31,148 nt of DNA from assembly GCA_021151665.1 (NCBI GenBank), contig JAGKWW010000034.1:1-31148 (forward strand), written 5' to 3'. Position 1 is the first letter of the stretch; each line of letters opens with the position of its first letter. Positions 8,942-15,364 of this stretch are shown here, piece by piece. This DNA comes from Flavobacteriaceae bacterium (GTDB lineage: Bacteria > Bacteroidota > Bacteroidia > Flavobacteriales > Flavobacteriaceae). The translations under genes were made by a program, and so were the position numbers. The notes beneath the pieces are model-generated. The model searched no databases. It worked only from the letters and a program-made list of their open reading frames with translations, and had not been told where the DNA came from.

Positions 8942-9011
8942 AGACTATTAGAATTTTAGACTGTTAGAAACGCTCCAAACCTCGGAACGTCTAATGGTCT
9001 AATGTCTAAAA
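8942..9011. repeat. Nested TTAGAC-type inverted repeats between convergent genes
   Basis: AGACTATTAG (8942-8951) pairs with CTAATGGTCT (8991-9000) with one mismatch. TTTTAGAC (8954-8961) pairs perfectly with GTCTAAAA (9004-9011). TTAGAAACG (8964-8972) pairs with CGTCTAA (8988-8994) apart from a bulge. The arms cannot all form one simple hairpin, so this is a cluster of related short units in both orientations. It spans the gap between rarA and the stop codon of the 9006-9749 gene and may act as a weak bidirectional terminator. Confidence 0.5.
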
Positions 9012-9749
9012 CTGGATATTAAGTTTCTGCGAGACCAGCTTATCGTTATCATAGTATTCAAAATACCACTGCCCGTCTTTTTTGAATACTACCCCATTCA
9101 GGGATTCCATTTGGGCCGTGTAATAATCCTGTTGCGAGGTTTTGAACATTTTTAATACACTGCTCCCCGACTTATCAAGGAGCTCATAGCCATTAGCCAG
9201 TTTTTTGGCCGTAAGCAAATTGATAGTATTGCCGGCAGATGGCTGAGCAGGATTTGAAGGTACGTATATCTCCACAGTTTCTGTGCGCGTTACAGGCTTG
9301 CTTATTGTAACGGCAGCAGTCTCATCATAATGATAATTGAGCCCCTCAAATGAATTGCCGGCTGACCTTAGCGCTTCATAGTAGGCCTTCTTCCATTCTT
9401 TTTCACGGCTTTTACCTTCTTCTGTCCGGTAAACAACTTTCCCCTGGCAATCCTTCAACTCGATTACCAGGGAGGTAGCCAGCATACTCGATTTTTTCAG
9501 CAAATCCCCGTACAGCGCCTTGCAGCGGTTAAGGGCAAGGTCTTCCGGATATTGCTGGTTCGGAAAATAAACTACAAAGCCATATTTTTCCAAAAGCATT
9601 TTCGTCAGGTTGCTGAGATTATACTGATTTGGCTCTTTCTGAAACTCAAATTTTTCAGGAAGGATAACGTATTTGTAATTGTTTATTTCCTGGGCTGTAA
9701 CACCTACAGATAACAAAAACGCAAACGCGAGGAATATCTTTTTCATCAT
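9006..9749 (-). CDS. Secreted protein of unknown function
   Basis: I do not recognise the family. Seen: a Sec signal peptide (about residues 1-19, ending T-A before Q20), then a mixed alpha/beta region containing VILPEKFEFQKEPNQY, MLLEKYGFVVYFP and VIELKDCQGKVVYRTEEGKS, then a linker rich in Thr/Pro/Ser (about 150-175), and a C-terminal beta-rich segment ending KDGQWYFEYYDNDKLVSQKL. No lipobox or catalytic motif is evident. Its start overlaps the yjjG-like stop by four bases (ATGA), so it is the last gene of the minus-strand chain that begins with the ABC ATPase. The location is probably periplasmic or surface. Confidence 0.7.
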   Translation of the reverse strand: MMKKIFLAFAFLLSVGVTAQEINNYKYVILPEKFEFQKEPNQYNLSNLTKMLLEKYGFVVYFPNQQYPEDLALNRCKALYGDLLKKSSMLATSLVIELKDCQGKVVYRTEEGKSREKEWKKAYYEALRSAGNSFEGLNYHYDETAAVTISKPVTRTETVEIYVPSNPAQPSAGNTINLLTAKKLANGYELLDKSGSSVLKMFKTSQQDYYTAQMESLNGVVFKKDGQWYFEYYDNDKLVSQKLNIQF

Positions 9750-10435
9750 AGATAATTTTTAAGTTCGAGGAGGTGCTTCACCTGTTTCACTGTTGACGGC
9801 GTGTCGTGGCCGAATTCATTAAAATAAATCGCATCGAGGCCAAAATCAAGGGCACCCTGCACATCGGCCTCAATGCAGTCCCCTATCATTACTGCTTTTG
9901 CTTTTTCGGCACCAGCTGCAGCCATTGCAAACTCATAGATACCGGCATGCGGCTTCTTGCATCCCGCAATTTCCGAATCTGTAACGGTTGTGAAATATCC
10001 CGCTATCCCTGAATTTTTCAGCTTACCGGCCTGAACCTGATTAAAGCCGTTGGTAATAATGTGGAGATTATATTTTGCCTTCAGGTAATCCAGTATCTCG
10101 GGCGCACCGTCATACAGGTGATTGTTAAGCGGCAGCTGTGTGATATAATCTTCAGAAAGCAGCGTAATCGTATTGTCATCTACAAAAGTACCAACAACAT
10201 CAAAAGCCTCGCGAAAGCGCCCGTAACGCAATTGTGCCTGGTCTATTTCGCCATCACGAAAGCGTTTCCAGTATGCCGTATTTATGGGCACATAGGTTTT
10301 TATGAAATGATCAAAGTCCACATCAATGCTATGCTTTTCAAGAATGAGCTCAAACGTAAGCGCAGAATTTTTCTCGAAATCCCACAGAGTATGGTCAAGG
10401 TCAAAGAAAATATCGGTCTTGTTGGTAAGCCTCAT
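9746..10435 (-). CDS. yjjG: YjjG-family HAD noncanonical pyrimidine nucleotidase
   Basis: This HAD-superfamily phosphatase probably dephosphorylates noncanonical pyrimidine nucleoside monophosphates, as YjjG does in nucleotide-pool cleaning. Seen: motif I FFDLDHTLWDF (nucleophile Asp and acid/base Asp), motif II HIITNGF, motif III Lys in GCKKPHAGIYEFA, and motif IV VMIGDCIEADVQGA with its acidic pair. Length, 229 residues, matches the family. Its ATG overlaps the upstream stop by one base (TAATG), and its own stop overlaps the next start, so translation is probably coupled. Why it follows a transport-like ABC module is unclear. The YjjG assignment rests on overall resemblance; other HAD subfamily IA phosphatases are possible. 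Confidence 0.85.
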   Translation of the reverse strand: MRLTNKTDIFFDLDHTLWDFEKNSALTFELILEKHSIDVDFDHFIKTYVPINTAYWKRFRDGEIDQAQLRYGRFREAFDVVGTFVDDNTITLLSEDYITQLPLNNHLYDGAPEILDYLKAKYNLHIITNGFNQVQAGKLKNSGIAGYFTTVTDSEIAGCKKPHAGIYEFAMAAAGAEKAKAVMIGDCIEADVQGALDFGLDAIYFNEFGHDTPSTVKQVKHLLELKNYL

Positions 10436-10929
10436 TAGTTTCCTTTCGTAATTACGGCGTTCTCTATATGGTAGATCCAGTCGTCCACATCAGAGTCATT
10501 GTAACGGAATGTGCCTTGCAGCGTAACATATTGGTCGGTCTTCAGCTTCATACCCGGGTTCTTGAACTTTATCCCCATAATGGTTTCCGGTCCCGCCTGT
10601 CCGCAAAAAAAGCACGATGCAAATACGTTCTTGCTAAGCGCGTAATTCTTATTGTCTATCGGAATGATAAACCCACTCATAGTGATGGGCTTATGCTGTT
10701 TCGCTTTGAGCGTTGTATTGATTACAGGAAACATTACTCCGTCGGGATAATCCTTACTGGGCTTCTTGAGGTACTTGATCTGTGCCAGCAATTTCCAGCT
10801 TAGTGTATCTGAAACGATAACATTGCCTGTTCCCGTTCTTTTGGGCATTTTCACAGCCGGGGTGCTGTGCGACATCGCTAAAAAACCGAGGAGCACCAGC
10901 CCAACCATCACGAAATATCTCTTACGCAT
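10435..10929 (-). CDS. Small exported DUF3299-like protein
   Basis: This is a membrane-anchored or periplasmic protein of about 164 residues and unknown biochemical role. Seen: a hydrophobic N-terminal segment (about 6-20), then a beta-rich domain with ITMSGFIIPID, the Cys-Phe-Phe-Cys motif in FASCFFCGQAGPETIMGI, and LQGTFRYNDSDVDDWIYHIENA. The layout (GFIIP strand, cysteine-bearing segment, then an OB-like strand with a late Y-H-I) resembles DUF3299 proteins encoded beside ABC transporters in other bacteria, but the match is by eye. I take the ATG at 10929, which overlaps the permease stop; a TTG at 10935 is also in frame. The CxxC pair could bind a metal or be redox-active (inference). Confidence 0.6.
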   Translation of the reverse strand: MRKRYFVMVGLVLLGFLAMSHSTPAVKMPKRTGTGNVIVSDTLSWKLLAQIKYLKKPSKDYPDGVMFPVINTTLKAKQHKPITMSGFIIPIDNKNYALSKNVFASCFFCGQAGPETIMGIKFKNPGMKLKTDQYVTLQGTFRYNDSDVDDWIYHIENAVITKGN

Positions 10930-12193
10930 TTGCAAGTGTTTTACTAATATTTAAACCATATGCCTTTACAGCAGGGATAACCGCCGCAAGGACGCCCACA
11001 AAGATAGTGAGGCCCAGCAAATATCCCTCTTTCTCCCAGACAAATTCAAAGGGATTGAAAGCCATTTTGAATTCGCTTTCGGAGGAGCCGGAAATCAGCC
11101 CCAGCGCTATCCTTCCAACAATCGTTCCAAACACAAAGCCTGTAACGCATAAAAGAAGGCTTTCTATAAGCACGAGCATCAGCAGCTGTATACGGCTGGC
11201 GCCGTTTACCCGCAACAGTGCGAATTCGTATTTACGTTCCTTTAATGTATTGTACAATGCAATAAAAATGCTGATGCCCGAAATAAGCATAATCCCATAA
11301 GCGAGGTACTGCAGCGCCTGCAACCCGATTCCAAATAAAGAGAAAAGCCTGTTAATTTCGAATATAGGAGAAGCCGCCTGCATTTTTGTATTCATCGGTA
11401 TCAGGCGGGGCCAGGTAACGATACCCATTTTGCTCCGAAACTTTATCAGCACAGCGGTGATTTCTTTACCATCTTCACTTACAGCAGCGTCTTCGTGATC
11501 ATGTTCGTGGTCGTGAGCTTCTTCGGCGTGCTCATGGGCGTGTTCTTCGGCAGATCCCGCATCGGCAGATTCTTCATGCTCATGGTCGTGCATAGCCCAG
11601 ACGCTTGGAATATTGCAAAGTATAAGATTATCAATAACTTTACCGGTGCGCGATGCAATGCCGGTTACATGGTAGGCATGGTCTTCATGCACTTCCCCCT
11701 CGGCGGCATCGCCGTGCGAGCCGAAGAACTTATCACCTACTTTTATATCCATTTTTTCGGCGATGTCACTTCCCACAACCACTTCAAAATCTTTGCCGAA
11801 GGTTTTTCCCTGAGTCATGGTAGCTCCGTAGTGGGTAAGATATTGCGGCGTGGTCCCCACAATGCGGAACCCACGGTAATTATCTCCGAATGCCAGAGGG
11901 ATTGCTTCTTTTACAAACGGATGGTGCATCCATGTTTTCGCTTCAGAATAATCAATGTTGCCGGTAGGCGAATCTACCTGGTATACTGACGAAAGTATCA
12001 GCTGCAGGGGGCTGCCCTGCGCACCAAGCACCATATCAATGCCTTCGATATTATCGCTGAATTTCTTTTCAAATTGTTCTTCCAGAAGGATAAGCGTAGT
12101 GATAATGGCCACGCTCGCCGTGAGCAGGATAATGCTAAGTGCTGTATTAAGCGGCTTGTACCAGATATTTTTCCAGGCGATACGCGTAATCAT
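10922..12193 (-). CDS. FtsX/MacB-like ABC transporter permease with His-rich loop
   Basis: This is the membrane subunit of an ABC system of the MacB/LolCDE type. Seen: an N-terminal transmembrane helix (about 14-36), a large periplasmic domain (about 40-285), and three C-terminal helices (about 290-310, 335-365 and 390-415), the usual four-helix FtsX layout. Within the periplasmic part, residues about 201-240 carry ten histidines alternating with Asp/Glu, and a shorter His patch (GEVHEDHAYHVTG) lies just before. Such runs usually bind Zn(II), Ni(II) or Cu(II). The start overlaps the ATPase stop by four bases. Metal handling is inferred from the loop and from the DUF3299-like neighbour. Lipoprotein or peptide extrusion is the alternative. 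Confidence 0.88.
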   Translation of the reverse strand: MITRIAWKNIWYKPLNTALSIILLTASVAIITTLILLEEQFEKKFSDNIEGIDMVLGAQGSPLQLILSSVYQVDSPTGNIDYSEAKTWMHHPFVKEAIPLAFGDNYRGFRIVGTTPQYLTHYGATMTQGKTFGKDFEVVVGSDIAEKMDIKVGDKFFGSHGDAAEGEVHEDHAYHVTGIASRTGKVIDNLILCNIPSVWAMHDHEHEESADAGSAEEHAHEHAEEAHDHEHDHEDAAVSEDGKEITAVLIKFRSKMGIVTWPRLIPMNTKMQAASPIFEINRLFSLFGIGLQALQYLAYGIMLISGISIFIALYNTLKERKYEFALLRVNGASRIQLLMLVLIESLLLCVTGFVFGTIVGRIALGLISGSSESEFKMAFNPFEFVWEKEGYLLGLTIFVGVLAAVIPAVKAYGLNISKTLANA

Positions 12194-12819
12194 GACAGTG
12201 TAATTTGGTTAAGGAAACGGTCTTTCAGCCTTTGGTCGTGGGTTACAATTACCAATGCTGCACCGTGCTGCTTTGCGAGGCTGCTAAGCAAGTCGGCCAC
12301 GATAACTGCATTTTCATCATCAAGGCTAGAGGTAGGTTCATCGGCCAGCAGGAGCTTAGGCTCGTTGATAAGCGCCCTGGCTACGGACACACGCTGCTGC
12401 TGCCCTATGCTTAATGCCGACGGGAGTTTGTGCAGTTGGTCTTTAAGGCCCAACTGCCCTAAAAGTTCCTTAGCTTTTGCAGTTGCTTTGCTGCCTGATG
12501 CGAGCCACGACGCGAGCACCACATTTTCGAGAACCGAGAGGGATGCCACAAAATAATTCTGCTGCAGCACAAGGCCAATGTTCTTTCCTCGGAAAGTGTC
12601 ACGCTTGCGGCCGGAGAGTCTCGCAATATCGGTATCGTTTATCATAACCGACCCCGATGCCGGTTGCTGAAGCCCACCCAGCAGGTGCAGGAGTGTGGTC
12701 TTACCTTTGCCGGAGCCGCCCGTTATAAGAAGTGTTTCTCCTGCATTTACGGCAATATCCGGAAAGTGAAAATCAGTTCCCGCGCCGTAAGAGAATCGTA
12801 TAGAGCTTGTAGTTATCAT
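12190..12819 (-). CDS. ABC transporter ATP-binding protein (LolD/MacB type)
   Basis: This is the nucleotide-binding subunit that powers the adjacent permease from the cytoplasmic side. Seen: Walker A GGSGKGKTT, Q-loop QQNYF, signature LSIGQQQRVSVARAL, Walker B LLLADEPTSSLD and the H-loop IVTHDQ. At 209 residues it is a stand-alone LolD-like domain. It is first in a chain of five minus-strand genes joined by overlapping stop/start codons. A short inverted repeat at 12821-12840 sits directly before its ATG and could be a control site. Confidence 0.95.
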   Translation of the reverse strand: MITTSSIRFSYGAGTDFHFPDIAVNAGETLLITGGSGKGKTTLLHLLGGLQQPASGSVMINDTDIARLSGRKRDTFRGKNIGLVLQQNYFVASLSVLENVVLASWLASGSKATAKAKELLGQLGLKDQLHKLPSALSIGQQQRVSVARALINEPKLLLADEPTSSLDDENAVIVADLLSSLAKQHGAALVIVTHDQRLKDRFLNQITLS

Positions 12820-12820
12820 T

Positions 12821-12840
12821 CAGGTTGCAAATAGAACCTG
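12821..12840 (-). promoter_or_regulatory. Inverted repeat directly upstream of the ABC operon
   Basis: CAGGTT and AACCTG form 6-base arms around an 8-base AT-rich centre, starting one base before the ABC ATPase start codon on the minus strand. It could be a repressor operator or a small hairpin hiding the start. No regulator is encoded nearby and the arms are short, so chance is possible. Confidence 0.3.
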
Positions 12841-12875
12841 CAAGTTAGCGAAAAGCTTAGTAAATACAACCTTAC

Positions 12876-13223
12876 CTACGGCAAAACAGGTATCGTTTTA
12901 TCAGGGTCTTTCATTCGGACCTGTATTTTATCAAATTTCCAGGCACCGGAGTTTTTCCGGGCAGAGAAGTCGAGTTTGCCTTTTCCCTTTTCACCCTTTA
13001 TGGTTATCGTGGCATTTATCAAAGTCCGTTCCGCGTTATAGGCAGTGTTCCCTTCCGCGATTGCCATCTTACTCAAAGGCTCCGGGCTTCCAAGTGATTG
13101 TGAAACCTCGGTGTTGCTGGAAGCTTTGGCAACCGCTTCTTTAAAGAGCGCCTCGTCGGCATAGGCCTTTGCCATATCCGATGTACCGGATAACAATGAT
13201 ACGCCGGCACCTGCTACGATCAC
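12876..13223 (-). CDS. Coa1-like single-pass membrane protein, apparent 5' truncation
   Basis: The readable frame resembles the small 'cytochrome oxidase assembly factor Coa1'-type proteins common in Flavobacterium, with a C-terminal GEKGKGKLDFSARKN ... GAWKFDKIQV beta segment. The usable start is a GTG at 13223, in the middle of a hydrophobic helix. Reading the same frame upstream gives RRNRKWLIPLSVIVIV, a normal cytoplasmic-basic plus transmembrane start, but it is separated from the ATG at 13295 by an in-frame TAG at 13266-13268. Thus the gene may be a nonsense-mutated pseudogene, may use a non-AUG start, or may reflect a sequence error. The function of the family in bacteria is unknown, and the role of this copy is uncertain. 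Confidence 0.6.
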   Translation of the reverse strand: MIVAGAGVSLLSGTSDMAKAYADEALFKEAVAKASSNTEVSQSLGSPEPLSKMAIAEGNTAYNAERTLINATITIKGEKGKGKLDFSARKNSGAWKFDKIQVRMKDPDKTIPVLP

Positions 13224-13295
13224 TATTACAGATAAAGGAATTAGCCATTTTCGGTTCCTCCTTCCCTACGATGTATTAGTCATTTCATCTGTCAT
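13224..13295 (-). other. Interrupted 5' coding region of the Coa1-like gene
   Basis: Minus-strand ATG 13295-13293 overlaps the radC TGA (ATGA) and is in phase with the Coa1-like frame. It encodes M-T-D-E-M-T-N-T-S, then TAG (13268-13266), then G-R-R-N-R-K-W-L-I-P-L-S-V-I-V-I running into the GTG at 13223. A purine-rich GGAAGGAGG (13265-13257) follows the stop. The nearest ATG after it (13248) is out of frame and reads into a short meaningless peptide. Confidence 0.7.
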
Positions 13296-13990
13296 AACAG
13301 TCCTTCATCTGCAAAGCTGAGATAGCCTCTTTCGGTTATTATGACGTGATCCAGCACATTGATGCTCAGGCTCTGCCCTGCGGTTTTAAGCTGTTTTGTT
13401 ATCTGCTTATCGGCATCGCTGGCCTGCAACACACCCGACGGATGGTTATGCGAAAGGATAATACCGGTAGCATTGTGTTCCAGGGCGAGCTTGAATACGA
13501 GTCGCGCATCTACCACGGTTCCCGTAATACCGCCCTTGCTTAGCTGGGTTTTATAGATTACCTTATTGGAATTATTCAGATAAATGATCCAAAATTCTTC
13601 ATGTGGCAATTCGCCAATGATGGGCTGCATAATATCGAATACGGCCTTACTCGAAGTTATTTTTTTCAGCTCGACCGTTTCTTCCTCGCGGCGCCGGCGG
13701 CCTAGCTCCATTGCTGCTGCAATAGTTACCGCCTTGGCCTCCCCTATCCCCTTAAACTCCATCAGTTGTTTTATAGAAAGTTTGCCCAGGGCATTCAGGT
13801 TATTGCCGGTGCTTGCCAGTATACGCTTGCTCAGCTCCACGGCACTCTCATTACGGCTTCCCGAGCCGATAAGAATCGCGATCAGTTCGGCATCGCTAAG
13901 GGCAGCCTTGCCCTTCAGCATCAGCTTCTCCCTTGGCTGGTCGTCTTCAGCCCAGTACTTTATCGAAAAGGCGCCTTGTGTTTCTTCCAT
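13292..13990 (-). CDS. radC: RadC/JAB-domain DNA repair-associated protein
   Basis: This is a RadC-family protein, once linked to DNA repair but of unproven function. Seen: an N-terminal helix-hairpin-helix-like region (about 60-85, LMEFKGIGEAKAVTI) and a C-terminal MPN+/JAMM metal-binding motif, SHNHPSG followed by the Asp in ASDADKQIT, with an upstream Glu expected for metalloprotease-like chemistry. Length, 232 residues, is typical. I chose ATG 13990 because the downstream sequence matches the family N-terminus, while the in-frame codons upstream overlap the promoter. Its TGA overlaps the ATG of the Coa1-like gene. Confidence 0.93.
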   Translation of the reverse strand: MEETQGAFSIKYWAEDDQPREKLMLKGKAALSDAELIAILIGSGSRNESAVELSKRILASTGNNLNALGKLSIKQLMEFKGIGEAKAVTIAAAMELGRRRREEETVELKKITSSKAVFDIMQPIIGELPHEEFWIIYLNNSNKVIYKTQLSKGGITGTVVDARLVFKLALEHNATGIILSHNHPSGVLQASDADKQITKQLKTAGQSLSINVLDHVIITERGYLSFADEGLL

Positions 13991-14007
13991 CGTTAGTTGG
14001 TTTGGCA

Positions 14008-14039
14008 CTAAGATAGTTATTTTGACGAAACAGCGGCAA
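14008..14039 (-). promoter_or_regulatory. Putative radC promoter
   Basis: On the minus strand TTG (14039-14037), a 21-base spacer and TATCTTAG (14015-14008) fit the Flavobacterium-type promoter TTG-N17-23-TAnnTTTG with one mismatch. The predicted transcript start would be about 13 bases before ATG 13990. Confidence 0.45.
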
Positions 14040-14088
14040 CTCACACTTTTATTGCAGCGTTTTACGTTGAAAAGTAAACCGCCGACTT

Positions 14089-14658
14089 ATGCAAAAAATA
14101 TTATTCTTATTTACAATGACGCTTCTGCTGAGCCAGGACACTGCGTTCTACACCAAACTAGCCGATGCAGTACTATCGCTTACAAAAGATAATGTTGAAT
14201 ATGACAACACGTACTTCACCATTAAATATCCAATGGGCGATGTACCAAAAGGTAAGGGAGTATGCACCGACGTGATAATACGGGCATACAGAAAGGTTGG
14301 AATAGACCTGCAGAAGGAAGTGCATGAAGACATGGCGGGCAACTTCTCTAAATATCCGCAATCATGGGGGCTAAAAACTACCGATACTAATATTGACCAC
14401 AGGCGTGTGCCCAACCTCAGGGTGTTTTTTACACGGAAGGGAGCTTCGCTGCCGGTAACGAATCGGGCAAGCGATTATAAGCCGGGCGATGTAGTGAGTT
14501 GGCTCCTACCCAGCCGCCGTACGCATATCGGGATGGTTTCGCCGAAAAAAGCGCTGTCTGGTCGCTACTATATGGTGCACAACATTGGCAGTGGGCAAAA
14601 GCTGGAAGACTGCCTTTTTGAATATACCATCACGGGGCATTACCGCTACAAAAAATAA
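14089..14658 (+). CDS. DUF1287 (YijF-like) exported protein
   Basis: This is an exported protein of the DUF1287 family, whose fold is thought to resemble NlpC/P60-type cysteine peptidases, though activity is not established. Seen: a short hydrophobic signal (about 3-15), then YPMGDVPKGKGVCTDVIIRA with the conserved Cys-Thr-Asp, YRKVGIDLQKEVHEDM, and the late DYKPGDVVSWLL and THIGMVS segment with a conserved His. Cys and His are placed as in a papain-like dyad. Length, 189 residues, fits. It is divergent from radC and convergent with the next lipoprotein gene. A cell-wall role is inference. Confidence 0.85.
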   Translation: MQKILFLFTMTLLLSQDTAFYTKLADAVLSLTKDNVEYDNTYFTIKYPMGDVPKGKGVCTDVIIRAYRKVGIDLQKEVHEDMAGNFSKYPQSWGLKTTDTNIDHRRVPNLRVFFTRKGASLPVTNRASDYKPGDVVSWLLPSRRTHIGMVSPKKALSGRYYMVHNIGSGQKLEDCLFEYTITGHYRYKK

Positions 14659-14674
14659 GCGCCCGAAGGCGCTT
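14657..14674. terminator. Hairpin terminator between convergent genes
   Basis: A 7-bp stem AAGCGCC/GGCGCTT with a CGAA tetraloop starts within the stop codon of the DUF1287 gene. The T run after it is weak on the plus strand (TTTC), and A residues before it give Ts on the minus strand, so it may serve both genes. Confidence 0.65.
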
Positions 14675-14685
14675 TCAAAATGTTT

Positions 14686-15318
14686 TTACTGCACATTGTA
14701 GGAAATCAGTCGGTATTCCCTAAAGTAATCACTGCTACCAACTATTCTAGCCTTATACAATACTAAACCTAATCCCGGCTGATAATAAGTAACCTCGCCC
14801 AACCCGTCAGGTGTGTGTTGCTGGCCAGACGATGTAAAATAACCCAAATAAGGATAAACATTGTATGAGTGGCCCTCTACATTGAGCTGGGTTTGTGGCT
14901 CTAGCGAATACTGCAATTGTCCAATTATATCGCCCTCTACTATATAGTCGTATGTGCCCTGTACAGAAGTATCGGTGCCCGGGTGGATGATTTTCCCGTT
15001 CTGATAAACAAGATGCCCATTACTGTCAACACGCAATTTTTCAACCATGTCAAGGCGGTATTCCGACGAATTGAAACGCCCGTAATGATTTACAATGTAG
15101 TACGGCAAACCGTCAATAATTTCCTGGCCTTCAACCCGGACACTATCCCGATAATCAGAATACGAATAACCGGACGATTCGTCGACATAATACCTGTCAT
15201 AAATCCATTCGTTGCCTTCGGCGAGGTTAAAGAAGGGTTCATTTAGAACAACGTGGTCTTCATCTGAGCACGACGTTAAAACGACAAGTGCCGCAGCTGC
15301 AATTAAAAAGTTTTTCAT
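14686..15318 (-). CDS. Lipoprotein of unknown function
   Basis: I do not recognise a family. Seen: a lipoprotein signal with lipobox L-T-S-C (Cys17) followed by S-D-E-D, an acidic start suited to surface export in Bacteroidota. A beta-rich body follows, starting FFNLAEGNEWIYDRYYVDE, an N-E-W-I-Y pattern frequent in lipoproteins of this phylum, and later DGLGEVTYYQPGLGLVLYKARI. No catalytic residues stand out. It is a single gene with its own upstream spacer (15319-15364), convergent with the DUF1287 gene. Confidence 0.75.
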   Translation of the reverse strand: MKNFLIAAAALVVLTSCSDEDHVVLNEPFFNLAEGNEWIYDRYYVDESSGYSYSDYRDSVRVEGQEIIDGLPYYIVNHYGRFNSSEYRLDMVEKLRVDSNGHLVYQNGKIIHPGTDTSVQGTYDYIVEGDIIGQLQYSLEPQTQLNVEGHSYNVYPYLGYFTSSGQQHTPDGLGEVTYYQPGLGLVLYKARIVGSSDYFREYRLISYNVQ

Positions 15319-15364
15319 AAAGTTGGTTTATTTGTAATATCATAACTACAAACACCCTGCTTTA

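Noticed and set aside
8942..9011. Short repeats considered as a CRISPR fragment
   Set aside because: Units are under 11 bases, occur in both orientations, and have no regular spacers or cas genes nearby.
13213..13248. ATG at 13248 (minus strand) with a GGAGG stretch at good spacing as the start of the Coa1-like gene
   Set aside because: It is out of frame with the conserved sequence and reads into a short Arg/Ile/Ser peptide; the correct frame is the one broken by TAG.
13584..14192. A 202-codon plus-strand open frame across radC and the radC/DUF1287 spacer
   Set aside because: The Ser/Leu/Arg-rich translation is typical of an antisense frame; it would overlap both radC and the start of the DUF1287 gene.
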